From contig CANJNI010000008.1 of NCBI GenBank assembly GCA_947475995.1, positions 54,467 to 118,466 on the forward strand: a stretch of 64,000 bases of DNA, in the 5' to 3' direction. The stretch comes from Beijerinckiaceae bacterium. GTDB lineage: Bacteria > Pseudomonadota > Alphaproteobacteria > Rhizobiales > Beijerinckiaceae. Shown one piece after another: positions 41,050 to 50,699 of the stretch. The position numbers were made by a program, and so were the translations under genes. Numbering within the stretch: the stretch's first letter is position 1; every line of letters starts with the position of its first letter. A model generated the notes under the pieces. It saw only the letters and a list, made by a program, of their open reading frames with translations. It was not told the origin of the DNA and did no database searches.

Positions 41050-43386
41050 TCAGTTCAGCGGACCGAACGAAGGCGGCGGAACGCGACGCTTTGAGGCCGC
41101 CTCATAAGCCGACGCGACCCTGATCTGAATGTCCTCCATGCCGGGCTCGGCGCGGAAGACGAGCGAGAAAGGCATGCCGGGCTCAGGCACTTCGGTGGGC
41201 GTGTCGCCGGGGACGCAGATGTATTTGGTTCCATCTGCGCTGAGCTTGAACACCGGGTCGTAGACGGTCTTCACATAGCCCGCCGGGATCAGCACTTCGC
41301 TGAGGCCTGCATTCGGCCCGTTCATGGTCTCGGGGCGGATGTTGGCCGGGTAGCCAGGCTGATAGGCCATGCCGATCTTGCCGGGCGCGAAAGGCGTATG
41401 CAGCCGCACCAGACAGTCGAGATGGTTTTCGTAGATCACCATCATGTCGGCGCGACGCAGCAATTCGCGCAGCATGATGCGCTCGTTGACGCCCTGTCGG
41501 CCGTCCAGCGGGTTGCGCGGATCGCCGATCTCTTCCCAGTTCTTGAAGCCGGCGCGCTGGTCGTCGCCCCAGAACTTCGAGCGCTTGTTGAGCTCTTCGA
41601 AGTTGATGAGCGTTTCCTTGAAGCCCAGCTTCTCCCATTCCGCCGCGCGCCGCGTCAGATATTGCGGGATATGCAGCCGGAACGCATTGGCGAGTTCCTG
41701 ATGCTGCACGGTCGCGAGATCGAGGTTGACCGGCGAGGGAATGATGCCGTCCGCCATCGCCACCATATAATCGATGGGCTTCATGGAGCCGTTGCCGAAA
41801 ACCTTGCCGGGGAAGAATTCCGTCGGCTCAATGGCGGCTTCGAACTCCTTGAAGATCGGCTTTCCGTCGGCGCCGAGACGGAACATGATGTCGGGCATGA
41901 AGACCGGCACGAGGCGCGCGAGCGCCGTGCGGAAGTCCACGCTCATCTTTTCGACGGTCGGGTCCGCCTTCCACATCGGATGGCCGGATTCCACAAGCGT
42001 CGCGCCGAGCTTGTCGCGCAAGATTTCCTTCATCTCGCGATCGGCCGCCGAAACGATCGGCTCCTCGGATTTCGAGCCAGCCGGATAGATCATGGATTCG
42101 CGGATGATGCCGATGCGCATGCCCTTCAGGGAGCCCGGCGCGCCATTGGTGAGATGGCTCGCGAAGGGAGTACTGAGGATCGACGAGCGCGGCACTGTGG
42201 TGAAGACGTCGCGGGGATCGTAATAGCCGTTTTCATCATCCTTGAGCGCATCGAGGATCTTGGCGCAATCGACGATGGATCGGGCATGGATGCCGGTGCG
42301 GTCGCAATAGATGTCCGCCCCGATGGCGCCGCCGTCGAAGCCGATCATGGCCTTGTGCGGCAGGATCAGCGCCACCGAATTGTGGTTCGACGGGCCGCGG
42401 CAGGACGCGCGGGTTTCTTCGCCCAGGCTCGCCATGCAAAGATTGGCGCTGACCGAGACGGCAGAACCGGAACTTGAACCCAGCGATCCAGCGCGCGTCG
42501 TATCGTAGACGTTGGCCGGATTGCCGCCCCATGTGCCGCGCTGATAGCCGAGCGTCGAAGGCAGGATCTTGTCCGGCGTATGCCGTCCGCCCGGATCGCC
42601 GGCGCGTCCGTTATATTCGGTGTTGATCGCCTTGGCGTAAATGATTGCGCCCTTCTTGCGCAACTGTTCAACGAGGATGTGGTCGCGCGCCGGCGCGTCC
42701 ATGTCGTAGCGCGCATCGGCTGCGCCGGTCGAGCGCATGTCCTTTGTGTCGAACGGGTCCTTGAAGGAGAAGCAGACGCCGTAAAGCGGCATGGCTTCGA
42801 GATCCGGATTGCTTCCGTATTTGGCGTCGAGTTCGACGGCTGTTTCCAGCGCGTCAGGCAAATGACGGAAATATTCGCAGACTGCAGGCGCGCCGGGGGG
42901 CAGCGGACCCTTGGAGGGATGCAGATCAAAATCGCCCTTGCAGGTCACCGAGCGTTCGCCGCGAATGTTGATCGTCGCGAGCGTGCTCAATTGTCCGGAA
43001 TTCGGCATGCCGACAATCATGCCGAATTGCTGCATGACTTCGGGGTCAGACGCTGTTGCTTCCATGCGCCCGAATTCGAGCGGCGGGCCCTTGTACTTGT
43101 CGAGGTCGGGAAGAATCTCGGCGGCCTTGACGGTCTTGGTCGGGAACTTCAGCGGATGGGTGGCGCGCATGGTGCCGGGGGCATCTGGGATGTCCTTGCC
43201 GTCCTCGGTGACGAGCATCGAGGCCACGCCATTATACGCCTTGGCTCGCGCGATATATTCCTTGACGACGTCAACCAGTGTCGTCTTGCCGGCCTTGATG
43301 GCGGCGTGAAGATCTTCAATCGTCGCCTCGACGAGTTGAAACGGCTTCGCATCAGCCGCATTTTGTGTAGACGGTTTATCCAGCAT
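41050..43386 (-). CDS. large divergent amidase-signature enzyme
   Basis: A 778-residue member of the amidase signature family, which hydrolyses amides with a Ser-cisSer-Lys triad. The Lys lies in IIYAKAINTEYN, the cis-Ser in SLGSSSGSAVSV, and the likely nucleophile in TRASCRGPS, where typical amidases read TGGSIRGPA. It is some 250-300 residues longer than usual, with extra N-terminal sequence before the Lys. The start at 43386 is the best of several. It lies downstream of a peptide-type ABC importer and an MFS gene, so an imported amide is the likely substrate. No signal peptide is seen. Confidence 0.83.
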   Translation of the reverse strand: MLDKPSTQNAADAKPFQLVEATIEDLHAAIKAGKTTLVDVVKEYIARAKAYNGVASMLVTEDGKDIPDAPGTMRATHPLKFPTKTVKAAEILPDLDKYKGPPLEFGRMEATASDPEVMQQFGMIVGMPNSGQLSTLATINIRGERSVTCKGDFDLHPSKGPLPPGAPAVCEYFRHLPDALETAVELDAKYGSNPDLEAMPLYGVCFSFKDPFDTKDMRSTGAADARYDMDAPARDHILVEQLRKKGAIIYAKAINTEYNGRAGDPGGRHTPDKILPSTLGYQRGTWGGNPANVYDTTRAGSLGSSSGSAVSVSANLCMASLGEETRASCRGPSNHNSVALILPHKAMIGFDGGAIGADIYCDRTGIHARSIVDCAKILDALKDDENGYYDPRDVFTTVPRSSILSTPFASHLTNGAPGSLKGMRIGIIRESMIYPAGSKSEEPIVSAADREMKEILRDKLGATLVESGHPMWKADPTVEKMSVDFRTALARLVPVFMPDIMFRLGADGKPIFKEFEAAIEPTEFFPGKVFGNGSMKPIDYMVAMADGIIPSPVNLDLATVQHQELANAFRLHIPQYLTRRAAEWEKLGFKETLINFEELNKRSKFWGDDQRAGFKNWEEIGDPRNPLDGRQGVNERIMLRELLRRADMMVIYENHLDCLVRLHTPFAPGKIGMAYQPGYPANIRPETMNGPNAGLSEVLIPAGYVKTVYDPVFKLSADGTKYICVPGDTPTEVPEPGMPFSLVFRAEPGMEDIQIRVASAYEAASKRRVPPPSFGPLN

Positions 43387-43497
43387 TGACGCCACCCTGG
43401 GTCGGTTTCCGATAACAAGTCGCAATGCAACTCATGTGCCGCATTGGCCAAACCGGGGATCTTTGAATCAAAGCGGATTTCCGCGCCGAAAATGCAA

Positions 43498-43528
43498 AGG
43501 CGGCAGGAGGACTTTTCCCCTGCCGCCT
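43498..43528 (-). terminator. hairpin between the MFS and amidase genes
   Basis: AGGCGGCAGG and CCTGCCGCCT pair as a 10-bp stem around an 11-base loop, about 65 bases after the MFS stop on the minus strand and followed by a T-rich TTTGCATTTT. It suggests that the amidase has its own promoter in the remaining part of the 207-base gap. Confidence 0.6.
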
Positions 43529-43593
43529 GTTCCGGCGATGCTGCGCAATGTTCAAACAAACATCGCATCAATCGAACTTATGAAGCTGGATAT

Positions 43594-44871
43594 CTACTCG
43601 GCAGCTTTTGGAAGTTCCTGAGGCTTGGGAGGATTGATCGGCTCCGGCTTCAGATGCGCGAGGTCGAGATGGAGAAGCTTCGGCGACCGGAGCGCAATAA
43701 ACGCAACGATCGCCAGCGTGATTGTTCCGCCCGTCATGACGGCCAGCACCGGACCCAGCAGGCTTGCCGAGAAGCCGATCTGCAGCGCGCCAAGTTCATT
43801 CGACGAGCCGACGAAGACCGAACGCACGGCCGCAATGCGACCGCGCATTTCTTCCGGCGAGGCCAGACGCATGACCGCATGGCGGATCACCATGCTGACG
43901 CCGTCGCAGATCCCGGCGACAAACAGCGCCAGCATCGACAGCCAGAACCACGTCGATGTTCCGAAGACAATCATGCTGACGCCGAAGACGGCGATGACCG
44001 CGTGAAGCACCCGGCCGGCGTTCTTTGAAGGCATATAGCGCGTCGCCAAAACGGCGGCCGTCAGCGCGCCGGCTGCGGTTGCGGAACGAAGCAGCCCGAA
44101 ACCCTCCGGTCCCACATGCAGGATGTCCGTGGCGAACATCGGCAGCAAGGCCGTTGCGCCGCCGAAGAAGACTGCAAAAAGATCAAGCGCCATGGAGCCA
44201 ACGAGAATCTGGTTGCGGAAGACATAGCCGATGCCTTCGCGGATGCGCTGGATCACGTTCCCGTTCGCATTGCCTGAATGGACGGGAGGCTTCTCGCCGA
44301 TGCGGACAAATATCGTCAGCGCCGTTGCGAAAAGAATGGTCGCGAGAGTCGCGTAAGTTCCGGTGGGTCCGGCATAGGCCCACAGAAATCCAGCCGCGAC
44401 GGGTCCGACCACATCCGCCGTGCGACCGCAACTGGCGATGAGCGGGACGCCTTTCATCACTTGTCCCAAAGGCAGGACCTGCGCTTCGAGGCCGGTGGCC
44501 GCCGGCGTCTGAAAGGCTTTCATTCCGGCTGTGACAAAGCCGACGCCGTACAAGAGGAAATGCAGGCCGCTTGGTTTCAGCATGGAGGCGATCGCCATGA
44601 TGACGGCGAGCGTTCCCAGACCCGATACTGTCGTCACCACCATGCGACGGCGGCTCCAGATATCGGCGAAATGACCGCCGAATAGAACGAGGCCGAGGCC
44701 AGGGATGGCCTCGACCAGCCCGAGCAGACCGAGGTTCAACGGATTTTTTGTCAGTTCATAGATCTGAAATCCGAGAAGCACGGTCATGCCCGACGCGGCG
44801 AACCGCTCCAGCGTGTTGGCGAAGAGAAATGCCCGAAATTCAGGCAGCCGGAGCAGTTCCTTGTACGTCAT
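43594..44871 (-). CDS. MFS transporter (EntS-like)
   Basis: A 425-residue major facilitator with 12 predicted helices. The loop 2-3 motif is GGHFADIWSRRRM and the N-terminus TYKELLRLPEFRAFLFANTLERFAASG matches the EntS/MFS_3 drug-efflux branch. It starts 6 bases after the substrate-binding-protein stop, so it is co-transcribed with it. Export of a product or toxic intermediate of the cluster is an inference. Confidence 0.88.
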   Translation of the reverse strand: MTYKELLRLPEFRAFLFANTLERFAASGMTVLLGFQIYELTKNPLNLGLLGLVEAIPGLGLVLFGGHFADIWSRRRMVVTTVSGLGTLAVIMAIASMLKPSGLHFLLYGVGFVTAGMKAFQTPAATGLEAQVLPLGQVMKGVPLIASCGRTADVVGPVAAGFLWAYAGPTGTYATLATILFATALTIFVRIGEKPPVHSGNANGNVIQRIREGIGYVFRNQILVGSMALDLFAVFFGGATALLPMFATDILHVGPEGFGLLRSATAAGALTAAVLATRYMPSKNAGRVLHAVIAVFGVSMIVFGTSTWFWLSMLALFVAGICDGVSMVIRHAVMRLASPEEMRGRIAAVRSVFVGSSNELGALQIGFSASLLGPVLAVMTGGTITLAIVAFIALRSPKLLHLDLAHLKPEPINPPKPQELPKAAE

Positions 44872-44877
44872 TTTCTA

Positions 44878-46464
44878 TCAGTCCTTGACGGTGAGCTGCG
44901 TGAAGTCCTGATACCAGCTCTGCGCCTGGTTGAAGCCGACAACCTTGGGGCTCAGCGCGCGCGGATTCAGATCGTGCACCACGAACAGCCACGCGGCTTC
45001 ATCGACGACAACCGAATGCGCTTCGGCGATGAGCTTGTCGCGTTCGGCGGCGTCGAAAGTCTGGAACGCCTTGTTAGCCAGTTCGTCCACCTTCGGATGG
45101 ATGAACGTGCTCCAGTTCGACCCGAGCTTGTTCGCCATGCCGGTGAACTGGCTGTAGAAGTTCGTCACGTCGCCGAGCGGCAGGCCGTGCGCGATGGCGT
45201 CGCGACGCGGTTCTGCTCCCTTGCCGGGCATCTGGCGCAACGATGTGAGCATCGTGCCCCAGTCGACTACTTCGTGCGTCACTTCAACGTTGATCTCGCG
45301 CAGGCTCTGCTGCACGAATTCACCGATCTGCAACGGCACCATGTTGCCGGAGCCGGCCGTGGGCAATTGCACGTTGAGCTTCAGCGGCTTGCCGGGTCCG
45401 TAGCCTGCCTCCTTCAGAAGCGCCTTCGCCTTTTCCGGATCATATTTGAACATTTCCTTCGGGGCGCCGAAGAACTTGCTTTCCTTTTCGTAGAAGCCGA
45501 TCGAGGGCTTCGCGGTGCCGGCGAGCAGCTCCATCATGGAGTCGCGGTCGAGTCCGTAATTGAGCGCCAGACGCAGGCGCTTGTCCTGCAGCACGGAGTC
45601 TGACGTATGATTATACTGCCACACCCAGACATGCGGGTAGGGCTTCACGACGACGTTGAAACCGGCAGCCTTCAGCGAAGCATTCGAATCCGGAGCGGGA
45701 TATTCAATCCAGTCCACCTGGCCCGACCGAAGCGCCGCAACGCGCGTATTGGCGTCCGGGATCGGCATCAGGATCATCTTCTTGACCTTGGGGATGCGTC
45801 CCTTGTCCCAGTACTCTTCATTGCGGGCGAGATCGATGGAGACGCGCGGATTGATCTTTTCGACCTTGAAAGGACCGTTGCCTGACGGCTGCATCTGGAA
45901 GTCGAGCCAGTTTCCGATTTTCTTGTACTGCGTCGGGCTCACAATAAAGACGCGAGAGATCAGATAGGGCAGAACGCTGAAAGGTTGTGCGGTCTGCAGT
46001 GCGAGGTGCGTGTCGTCGATCTTCCAGTATTTGACGACCTGTCCGGTATAGGTGCGATACGAGCGGGCCTGCGCGGTGTCAAAGTGCGGCGCACTTTCCT
46101 TCAAATGCCTGTCGAAATTCCAGACGATGTCATCGACCGTCATGGTCGAGCCGTCGTGGAATTTCACGCCCTGACGGATGGTGAAGATCCAGATCGTCTT
46201 GTCGTTCGGATCGACCTTCCATTCGGTCGCAAGTCCGGGCGTCAGGTCGGCGGCTGCATCGGTCTTGGTGAAGTCCCAGTTCGCGAGGCCGTCAAAGATC
46301 GGATAGCCCGCGAAGCGTCCGCCTTCGCTGCCGTTGTCCGGTATGCCGCCGGTGAGCGGAAGATCGGACGTCGTCATGGCGACGCGCAAGGTCTGCGCCT
46401 GGGCAGCCGAGATGCATCCGCTGATCGCGAAAGCTCCCAGCAGGTAGGATAGCTTCATACGCAT
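44878..46464 (-). CDS. ABC transporter solute-binding protein, peptide/family 5
   Basis: A 528-residue periplasmic binding protein of the DppA/OppA family (SBP_bac_5). The signal peptide is YLLGAFAISGCISAAQA; the domain shows WKVDPNDKTIWIFTIRQGVKFHDGSTMTVDDIVWNFDR, the family hallmark. GGAG precedes the start at 46464. A terminator separates it from the permease genes upstream, allowing its higher or separate expression. The ligand may be a peptide, amide, or other small organic compound. Confidence 0.93.
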   Translation of the reverse strand: MRMKLSYLLGAFAISGCISAAQAQTLRVAMTTSDLPLTGGIPDNGSEGGRFAGYPIFDGLANWDFTKTDAAADLTPGLATEWKVDPNDKTIWIFTIRQGVKFHDGSTMTVDDIVWNFDRHLKESAPHFDTAQARSYRTYTGQVVKYWKIDDTHLALQTAQPFSVLPYLISRVFIVSPTQYKKIGNWLDFQMQPSGNGPFKVEKINPRVSIDLARNEEYWDKGRIPKVKKMILMPIPDANTRVAALRSGQVDWIEYPAPDSNASLKAAGFNVVVKPYPHVWVWQYNHTSDSVLQDKRLRLALNYGLDRDSMMELLAGTAKPSIGFYEKESKFFGAPKEMFKYDPEKAKALLKEAGYGPGKPLKLNVQLPTAGSGNMVPLQIGEFVQQSLREINVEVTHEVVDWGTMLTSLRQMPGKGAEPRRDAIAHGLPLGDVTNFYSQFTGMANKLGSNWSTFIHPKVDELANKAFQTFDAAERDKLIAEAHSVVVDEAAWLFVVHDLNPRALSPKVVGFNQAQSWYQDFTQLTVKD

Positions 46465-46619
46465 GGTGTCTCCTGTCCGTGTCGAGATCCCGTCCGTCTG
46501 CTGATGATGCTCAGACGGCCTGCAGGAAGAACAGCAACCGCCGTGCCAGAATTTCTCGAAAAGGCTGAATTATAAAAGCTTATGGGCCGATGCCCATGGG
46601 TTGAACATTCATGCACTCG

Positions 46620-46652
46620 AAATGAAAAAGGCGCGGGATGAACCCGCGCCTT
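46620..46652 (-). terminator. intrinsic terminator after the ABC permease gene
   Basis: On the minus strand AAGGCGCGGG / CCCGCGCCTT form a perfect 10-bp stem (46628-46652) with a 5-base loop, followed by TTTTTCATTT. It is 23 bases after the DppC-like stop. Confidence 0.85.
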
Positions 46653-46674
46653 CGAGATCGAACAAGTTGCGTGT

Positions 46675-47577
46675 CTAGTTGCGCACGTCCATGGCGCCGC
46701 GCAGGCCGTCGCTCAGCAGGTTGAAGCAAAGGCTGGTGACGAAGATGCAGATGCCCGGCAGCGTCGCCAGAAGCGGTTGCGAATAGATGGCGGTGCGCAG
46801 CGTGTTGAGCATCATGCCCCACTCGGGTGTCGGCGGCTTGACGCCGAGTCCGAGGAAGGAGAGGCCGGAGGCAAGGATCATCGACACGCTGATGAGTGTC
46901 GTTGCATAAACGAAGATCGGACCCATGACGTTCGGCAAGACGTGCACGCGCACGATGGTGAAAGCGCTGGCGCCGGTTGCGCGCGCCGACTCGACATAAT
47001 CGAGGTTCCGGACGCTGGTGGTGACGCTTTCGGACACGCGGATCAGCGGCGGGATAAAGACAAGCGTCATGGACAGGATCGCGTTGAAGATGCCCGGTCC
47101 GAGCGCGCCGCTGATCGCGACGGCGAGCAGCACCGACGGGAAGGCGTAAAACACATCAGTCGCCCGCATGATGAGCATGTTGACCTTGCCGCCGACGAAG
47201 CCCGCCAGAATGCCCAGCGAACCGCCGATTGCGAAGGCGATTGTCACAGGTGTGATGCCGACGAACCAGGAATAGCGCCCGCCATACATCAGGCGGGTCA
47301 GCATATCGCGGCCGAGTTCGTCAGTGCCCAGCAGATGGCCCTGCCAGCCGACCGGCTTCAGACGCCGCGCCATGCTGCCCTGCAGCGGATCATAGGGAGC
47401 GATCCATGGAGCGAACACGATCAGCAGGAACATCACAAGCAGGATGCCGCCGCAGATCAGCGTGATCTTGTCGCGCCGGACGCGGCTGCCGACGCCGGCC
47501 CAGTATCCCTGCTGCTTTTTGGGACCTGAGGCGCTGGCGCCCGAGATGTCAGGAGAGGTGGTTGAAGCGGTGCTCAT
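46675..47577 (-). CDS. ABC transporter permease (DppC-like)
   Basis: A 300-residue inner-membrane permease of the oligopeptide type: N-terminal OppC_N segment (RVRRDKITLICGGILLVMFLLIVFAPWIAPYDP), six helices, and the EAA coupling motif ESARATGASAFTIVRVHVLPN. The C-terminal FLGLGVKPPTPEWGMML is diagnostic for DppC. Its start overlaps the DppB stop by 4 bases. Confidence 0.95.
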   Translation of the reverse strand: MSTASTTSPDISGASASGPKKQQGYWAGVGSRVRRDKITLICGGILLVMFLLIVFAPWIAPYDPLQGSMARRLKPVGWQGHLLGTDELGRDMLTRLMYGGRYSWFVGITPVTIAFAIGGSLGILAGFVGGKVNMLIMRATDVFYAFPSVLLAVAISGALGPGIFNAILSMTLVFIPPLIRVSESVTTSVRNLDYVESARATGASAFTIVRVHVLPNVMGPIFVYATTLISVSMILASGLSFLGLGVKPPTPEWGMMLNTLRTAIYSQPLLATLPGICIFVTSLCFNLLSDGLRGAMDVRN

Positions 47578-48518
47578 TTGCGCACAATCCTCGGGTCAAT
47601 CATTGTCTGCATGATGTCGACGATGAGATTCAGCATGACGAAGAACATCGCCAGCACGAGCGTTGCGCCCTGGATGACCGGTATGTCGCGGCGGAAGATG
47701 GCGGCGTTCAGCATCGAACCGGTGCCGGGCCAGCTGAAGATGGTTTCCACCAGAATGGATCCACCCATCAGGTATCCCAGTTGCAAGCCCATGACGGCCA
47801 GAATGGTCGGGGCGGCGTTCTTGACGACATGCAGCATCATCGTGCGATTGCGCAGGCCCTTGCCGCGCAGTGTCGTGACGAAATCCTGATTGAGGATTTC
47901 GCTGACGATGCCGCGCACGGTGCGGGTCAGCAGTCCGATAGGCGTGCAGGACAGGGTGAGGGCAGGGAGGATCAGATACTGGATGTGCTGCCAGTCCCAT
48001 TGCCAGTCGCCAGGTCCGGCGCCCATGGCCGGAAAGACATTCATCAACACGCTGAAGAAGATGACCATCACCATGCCGAGCCAGTAATGCGGCACGGACA
48101 CGCCGCCGACGGCGAATGAGACGGCCAGCCTGTCGATCCATGTTCCCTTGAAGAAAGCCGCTAGGCTGCCGAGGAAAATGCCGATGGCGAAACCGAACAT
48201 CGCGGCCGTCAGCGCAAGCACGAAGGTCTTGCGCGCAGCGAGGATCAGATCACCTGCGACAGGCCTGCGTGTCGCAATCGAACGTCCCAGATCGCCCTGC
48301 AGGACGTGTCCGAGCCAGACCGCGTATTGAATGGGCAGCGGCTTGTCGAGGCCGTAATCCTTGCGGACCTGCTCGACCACATCTTTCGGCGTGTCGGGCG
48401 GAACGATCGCGTCGATCGGATCGCCCGGGGCGATATGGACGAGCATGAAGCAGACGACGCTGACCGACAGCGCAATGGGGATTGCGTAGGCAATGCGTCT
48501 GAGAATGTACTTGAGCAT
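47574..48518 (-). CDS. ABC transporter permease (DppB-like)
   Basis: A 314-residue permease with the N-terminal LKYILRRIAYAIPIALSVSVVCFMLVHIAPGDPI typical of DppB, and the coupling motif LRGKGLRNRTMMLHVVKNAAPTI. It forms the transport channel with the DppC-like protein. It lies 52 bases after the first ATPase gene. Confidence 0.95.
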   Translation of the reverse strand: MLKYILRRIAYAIPIALSVSVVCFMLVHIAPGDPIDAIVPPDTPKDVVEQVRKDYGLDKPLPIQYAVWLGHVLQGDLGRSIATRRPVAGDLILAARKTFVLALTAAMFGFAIGIFLGSLAAFFKGTWIDRLAVSFAVGGVSVPHYWLGMVMVIFFSVLMNVFPAMGAGPGDWQWDWQHIQYLILPALTLSCTPIGLLTRTVRGIVSEILNQDFVTTLRGKGLRNRTMMLHVVKNAAPTILAVMGLQLGYLMGGSILVETIFSWPGTGSMLNAAIFRRDIPVIQGATLVLAMFFVMLNLIVDIMQTMIDPRIVRK

Positions 48519-48570
48519 TTGATGTCCTCAGGACGGATGCTTCAAAGAGGCAAGGCGTGTGCCATGCGGT

Positions 48571-49560
48571 TCAGGCAGCTTGGGCAGCTTGTGCGACATG
48601 GATGCAGCGGGCCGCACGTCCGGGTTCGGGTCCGCGCAGTTCGGGAACGGCTGAGCGGCAGGCGTTCTCGACCATCGGGCAACGCGGTGCGAAGGCGCAT
48701 CTGGTCGGCAGATCCCGCAGGTCGGGCGGCGCGCCCGGAATGGTCGTGAGCCTCTTGCCGCGCAAGCCGGCGTGAACCGTCGCTCCCAGCAAGCCCTGCG
48801 CGTAAGGATGCAGCGGCGCGCGCATCACGTCGCGCACGGGGCCTTCCTCGACGAAACGGCCCGCGTACATGACGGCGATCCGGTCGGCAATTTCGCCGGC
48901 CACGCCGAGGTCATGCGTGACGAAGATGACGCCCATGCCGAGCTCCTGCTGCAGGCGGCGCAGCAACAGGAGAATCTGGATCTGTACAGTCGCGTCGAGC
49001 GCAGTCGTCGGCTCATCCGCCAGCAACAATTTGGGCCTGCAGGACAGGGCGATTGCGATCATGGCGCGCTGGCGAAGGCCGCCCGAAAGCTCGTGCGGAT
49101 AAGCTTCGAGACGGCGTTTGGCGGAGGGAATTTGCACGAGTTCGAGCAGTTCGAGCGCGCGCGCCATCGCGGCCTTGTAGCTGACGCCTTCGTGGCGCAC
49201 GATGGTTTCGGCAATCTGGCGTCCGATCGTGAAGACCGGATCGAGCGCGGTCATCGGCTCCTGAAAGATCATCGAAGCCTGACGGCCGCGCAGAGCGCTC
49301 ATGCGGGCTTCGGAGGCCGCAATGACATCCTCGCCGCAGAGCTTCAGTTCGCCGCTCATCACCGTCTTGGCGCGCGGGTTGAGGCCCATGATGGCGCGCA
49401 AGGTGACGGACTTTCCTGATCCGCTCTCGCCGAGGATGCAGAGCACTTCGCGCTCGGCGAGATCGAAGTCGACGCCGTTGACCGCATGGACGGTCGCGTC
49501 GCGCGAAACGAATTTCACATTCAGGTTGCGGGCGCGAACGAGAGTCTGAGGGGTCATCAT
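48571..49560 (-). CDS. ABC transporter ATP-binding protein (DppD-like)
   Basis: A 329-residue ATPase of the oligopeptide importer class. Walker A is GESGSGKS, signature LSGGLRQRAMIA, Walker B LLLADEPTTALD, and the C-terminal oligopeptide domain has CAFAPRCPMVENAC with Cys residues that may hold an iron-sulfur cluster. The start at 49560 overlaps the stop of the second ATPase gene; the track's extra N-terminus comes from that overlap. Confidence 0.94.
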   Translation of the reverse strand: MMTPQTLVRARNLNVKFVSRDATVHAVNGVDFDLAEREVLCILGESGSGKSVTLRAIMGLNPRAKTVMSGELKLCGEDVIAASEARMSALRGRQASMIFQEPMTALDPVFTIGRQIAETIVRHEGVSYKAAMARALELLELVQIPSAKRRLEAYPHELSGGLRQRAMIAIALSCRPKLLLADEPTTALDATVQIQILLLLRRLQQELGMGVIFVTHDLGVAGEIADRIAVMYAGRFVEEGPVRDVMRAPLHPYAQGLLGATVHAGLRGKRLTTIPGAPPDLRDLPTRCAFAPRCPMVENACRSAVPELRGPEPGRAARCIHVAQAAQAA

Positions 49561-50627
49561 GCGGCCTCCCGGGGAGCCAGCGAATGTCCGCTGGCGGTTA
49601 CGTTGGCGTGACAGGCGGCCTGATGCATCGGCGCAACTTCGGCCAGTGGCGGCGTGGCGGATGCGCAAACATCCTCGGCGATCTTGCAGCGTGTGCGGAA
49701 ACGGCAGCCGGAAGGCGGGTTCACCGGATTGGGCGGATCGCCCGTGATGGGCGGTTCGGTGCGCCGCTGGTCGGGGTCCATGGAGGGCCGGCTGGCGAGC
49801 AGCGCCTGCGTATAGGGATGGCGCGGCGCATCGAAGATGGAGTCGACGGGGCCGACTTCCGCAACGCGGCCCAGATACATCACCAGCACGCGGTCTGCGA
49901 CGTGCTGCACGACGTTGAGGTCGTGGCTGATGAACAGATAGGTCAGTTCGAACTGCGCCTTCAGGTCCTGCAGCATGTTGAGCACCTGCGCCTCGACCGA
50001 CTTGTCGAGCGCCGACACAGGCTCGTCGAGAATGAGCATGCGGGGCCGCAGGGCCAGTGCGCGCGCAATGTTCACACGCTGGCGCTGTCCTCCGGACAAT
50101 TCGTGCGGGTAACGATGAGCGAACTGTGCCGGCGCCAGGCCGACGGCAGTCAGCAGATCATGTGCGCGCGGTATGGCGCGCGACCGATTGAGGCCATGCA
50201 CCATCGGGCCGAATGCGATGGATTCCTCGATCGGCAGACGTGGGTTCAGCGACGCATAGCTGTCCTGAAACACCATCTGCACCTGACGGCGATATTCTTT
50301 GAGCGGCAGTGCGCTCGTGCCTACTTTCTCACCATCAAAAATAATTTCGCCGTCGGTCGGCTCGATGAGCGACATGATCAAACGGGAGGCAGTCGACTTG
50401 CCGCACCCGGATTCGCCAACGATCCCAAGGGTTTCGCCCTTGCGAATTTCAAAGTCGATGCCGTCGACGGCCTGAACCTTGCCGCCAGCGCCGAATAAAC
50501 CGCCTTTCAGCGGGAAGTGTTTCTTGAGGTCCTTGACGATCAGAAGCGGCTGGGCCGGACCGCCGCGGTCGGGCATCGTGGGTAACTGCAGCATGGAAGA
50601 CCTCGCGAAGCTCTTGTCGACCATCAC
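49557..50627 (-). CDS. ABC transporter ATP-binding protein (DppF-like)
   Basis: A 356-residue ATPase, the second nucleotide-binding subunit of the importer. [15 protein letters not shown] is typical of DppF; Walker [10 protein letters not shown], signature [12 protein letters not shown] and Walker [13 protein letters not shown] follow, with [14 protein letters not shown] near the end. It is the first gene of the leftward F-D-B-C transporter unit. Confidence 0.94.
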   Translation of the reverse strand: MMVDKSFARSSMLQLPTMPDRGGPAQPLLIVKDLKKHFPLKGGLFGAGGKVQAVDGIDFEIRKGETLGIVGESGCGKSTASRLIMSLIEPTDGEIIFDGEKVGTSALPLKEYRRQVQMVFQDSYASLNPRLPIEESIAFGPMVHGLNRSRAIPRAHDLLTAVGLAPAQFAHRYPHELSGGQRQRVNIARALALRPRMLILDEPVSALDKSVEAQVLNMLQDLKAQFELTYLFISHDLNVVQHVADRVLVMYLGRVAEVGPVDSIFDAPRHPYTQALLASRPSMDPDQRRTEPPITGDPPNPVNPPSGCRFRTRCKIAEDVCASATPPLAEVAPMHQAACHANVTASGHSLAPREAA

Positions 50628-50699
50628 GAAGCAACCACAGTGCCAAGTCCCGCGCGGCGGGCGTCTGCGGCGATCTTGCCGCAGGCAAAGCGCGTCTTG

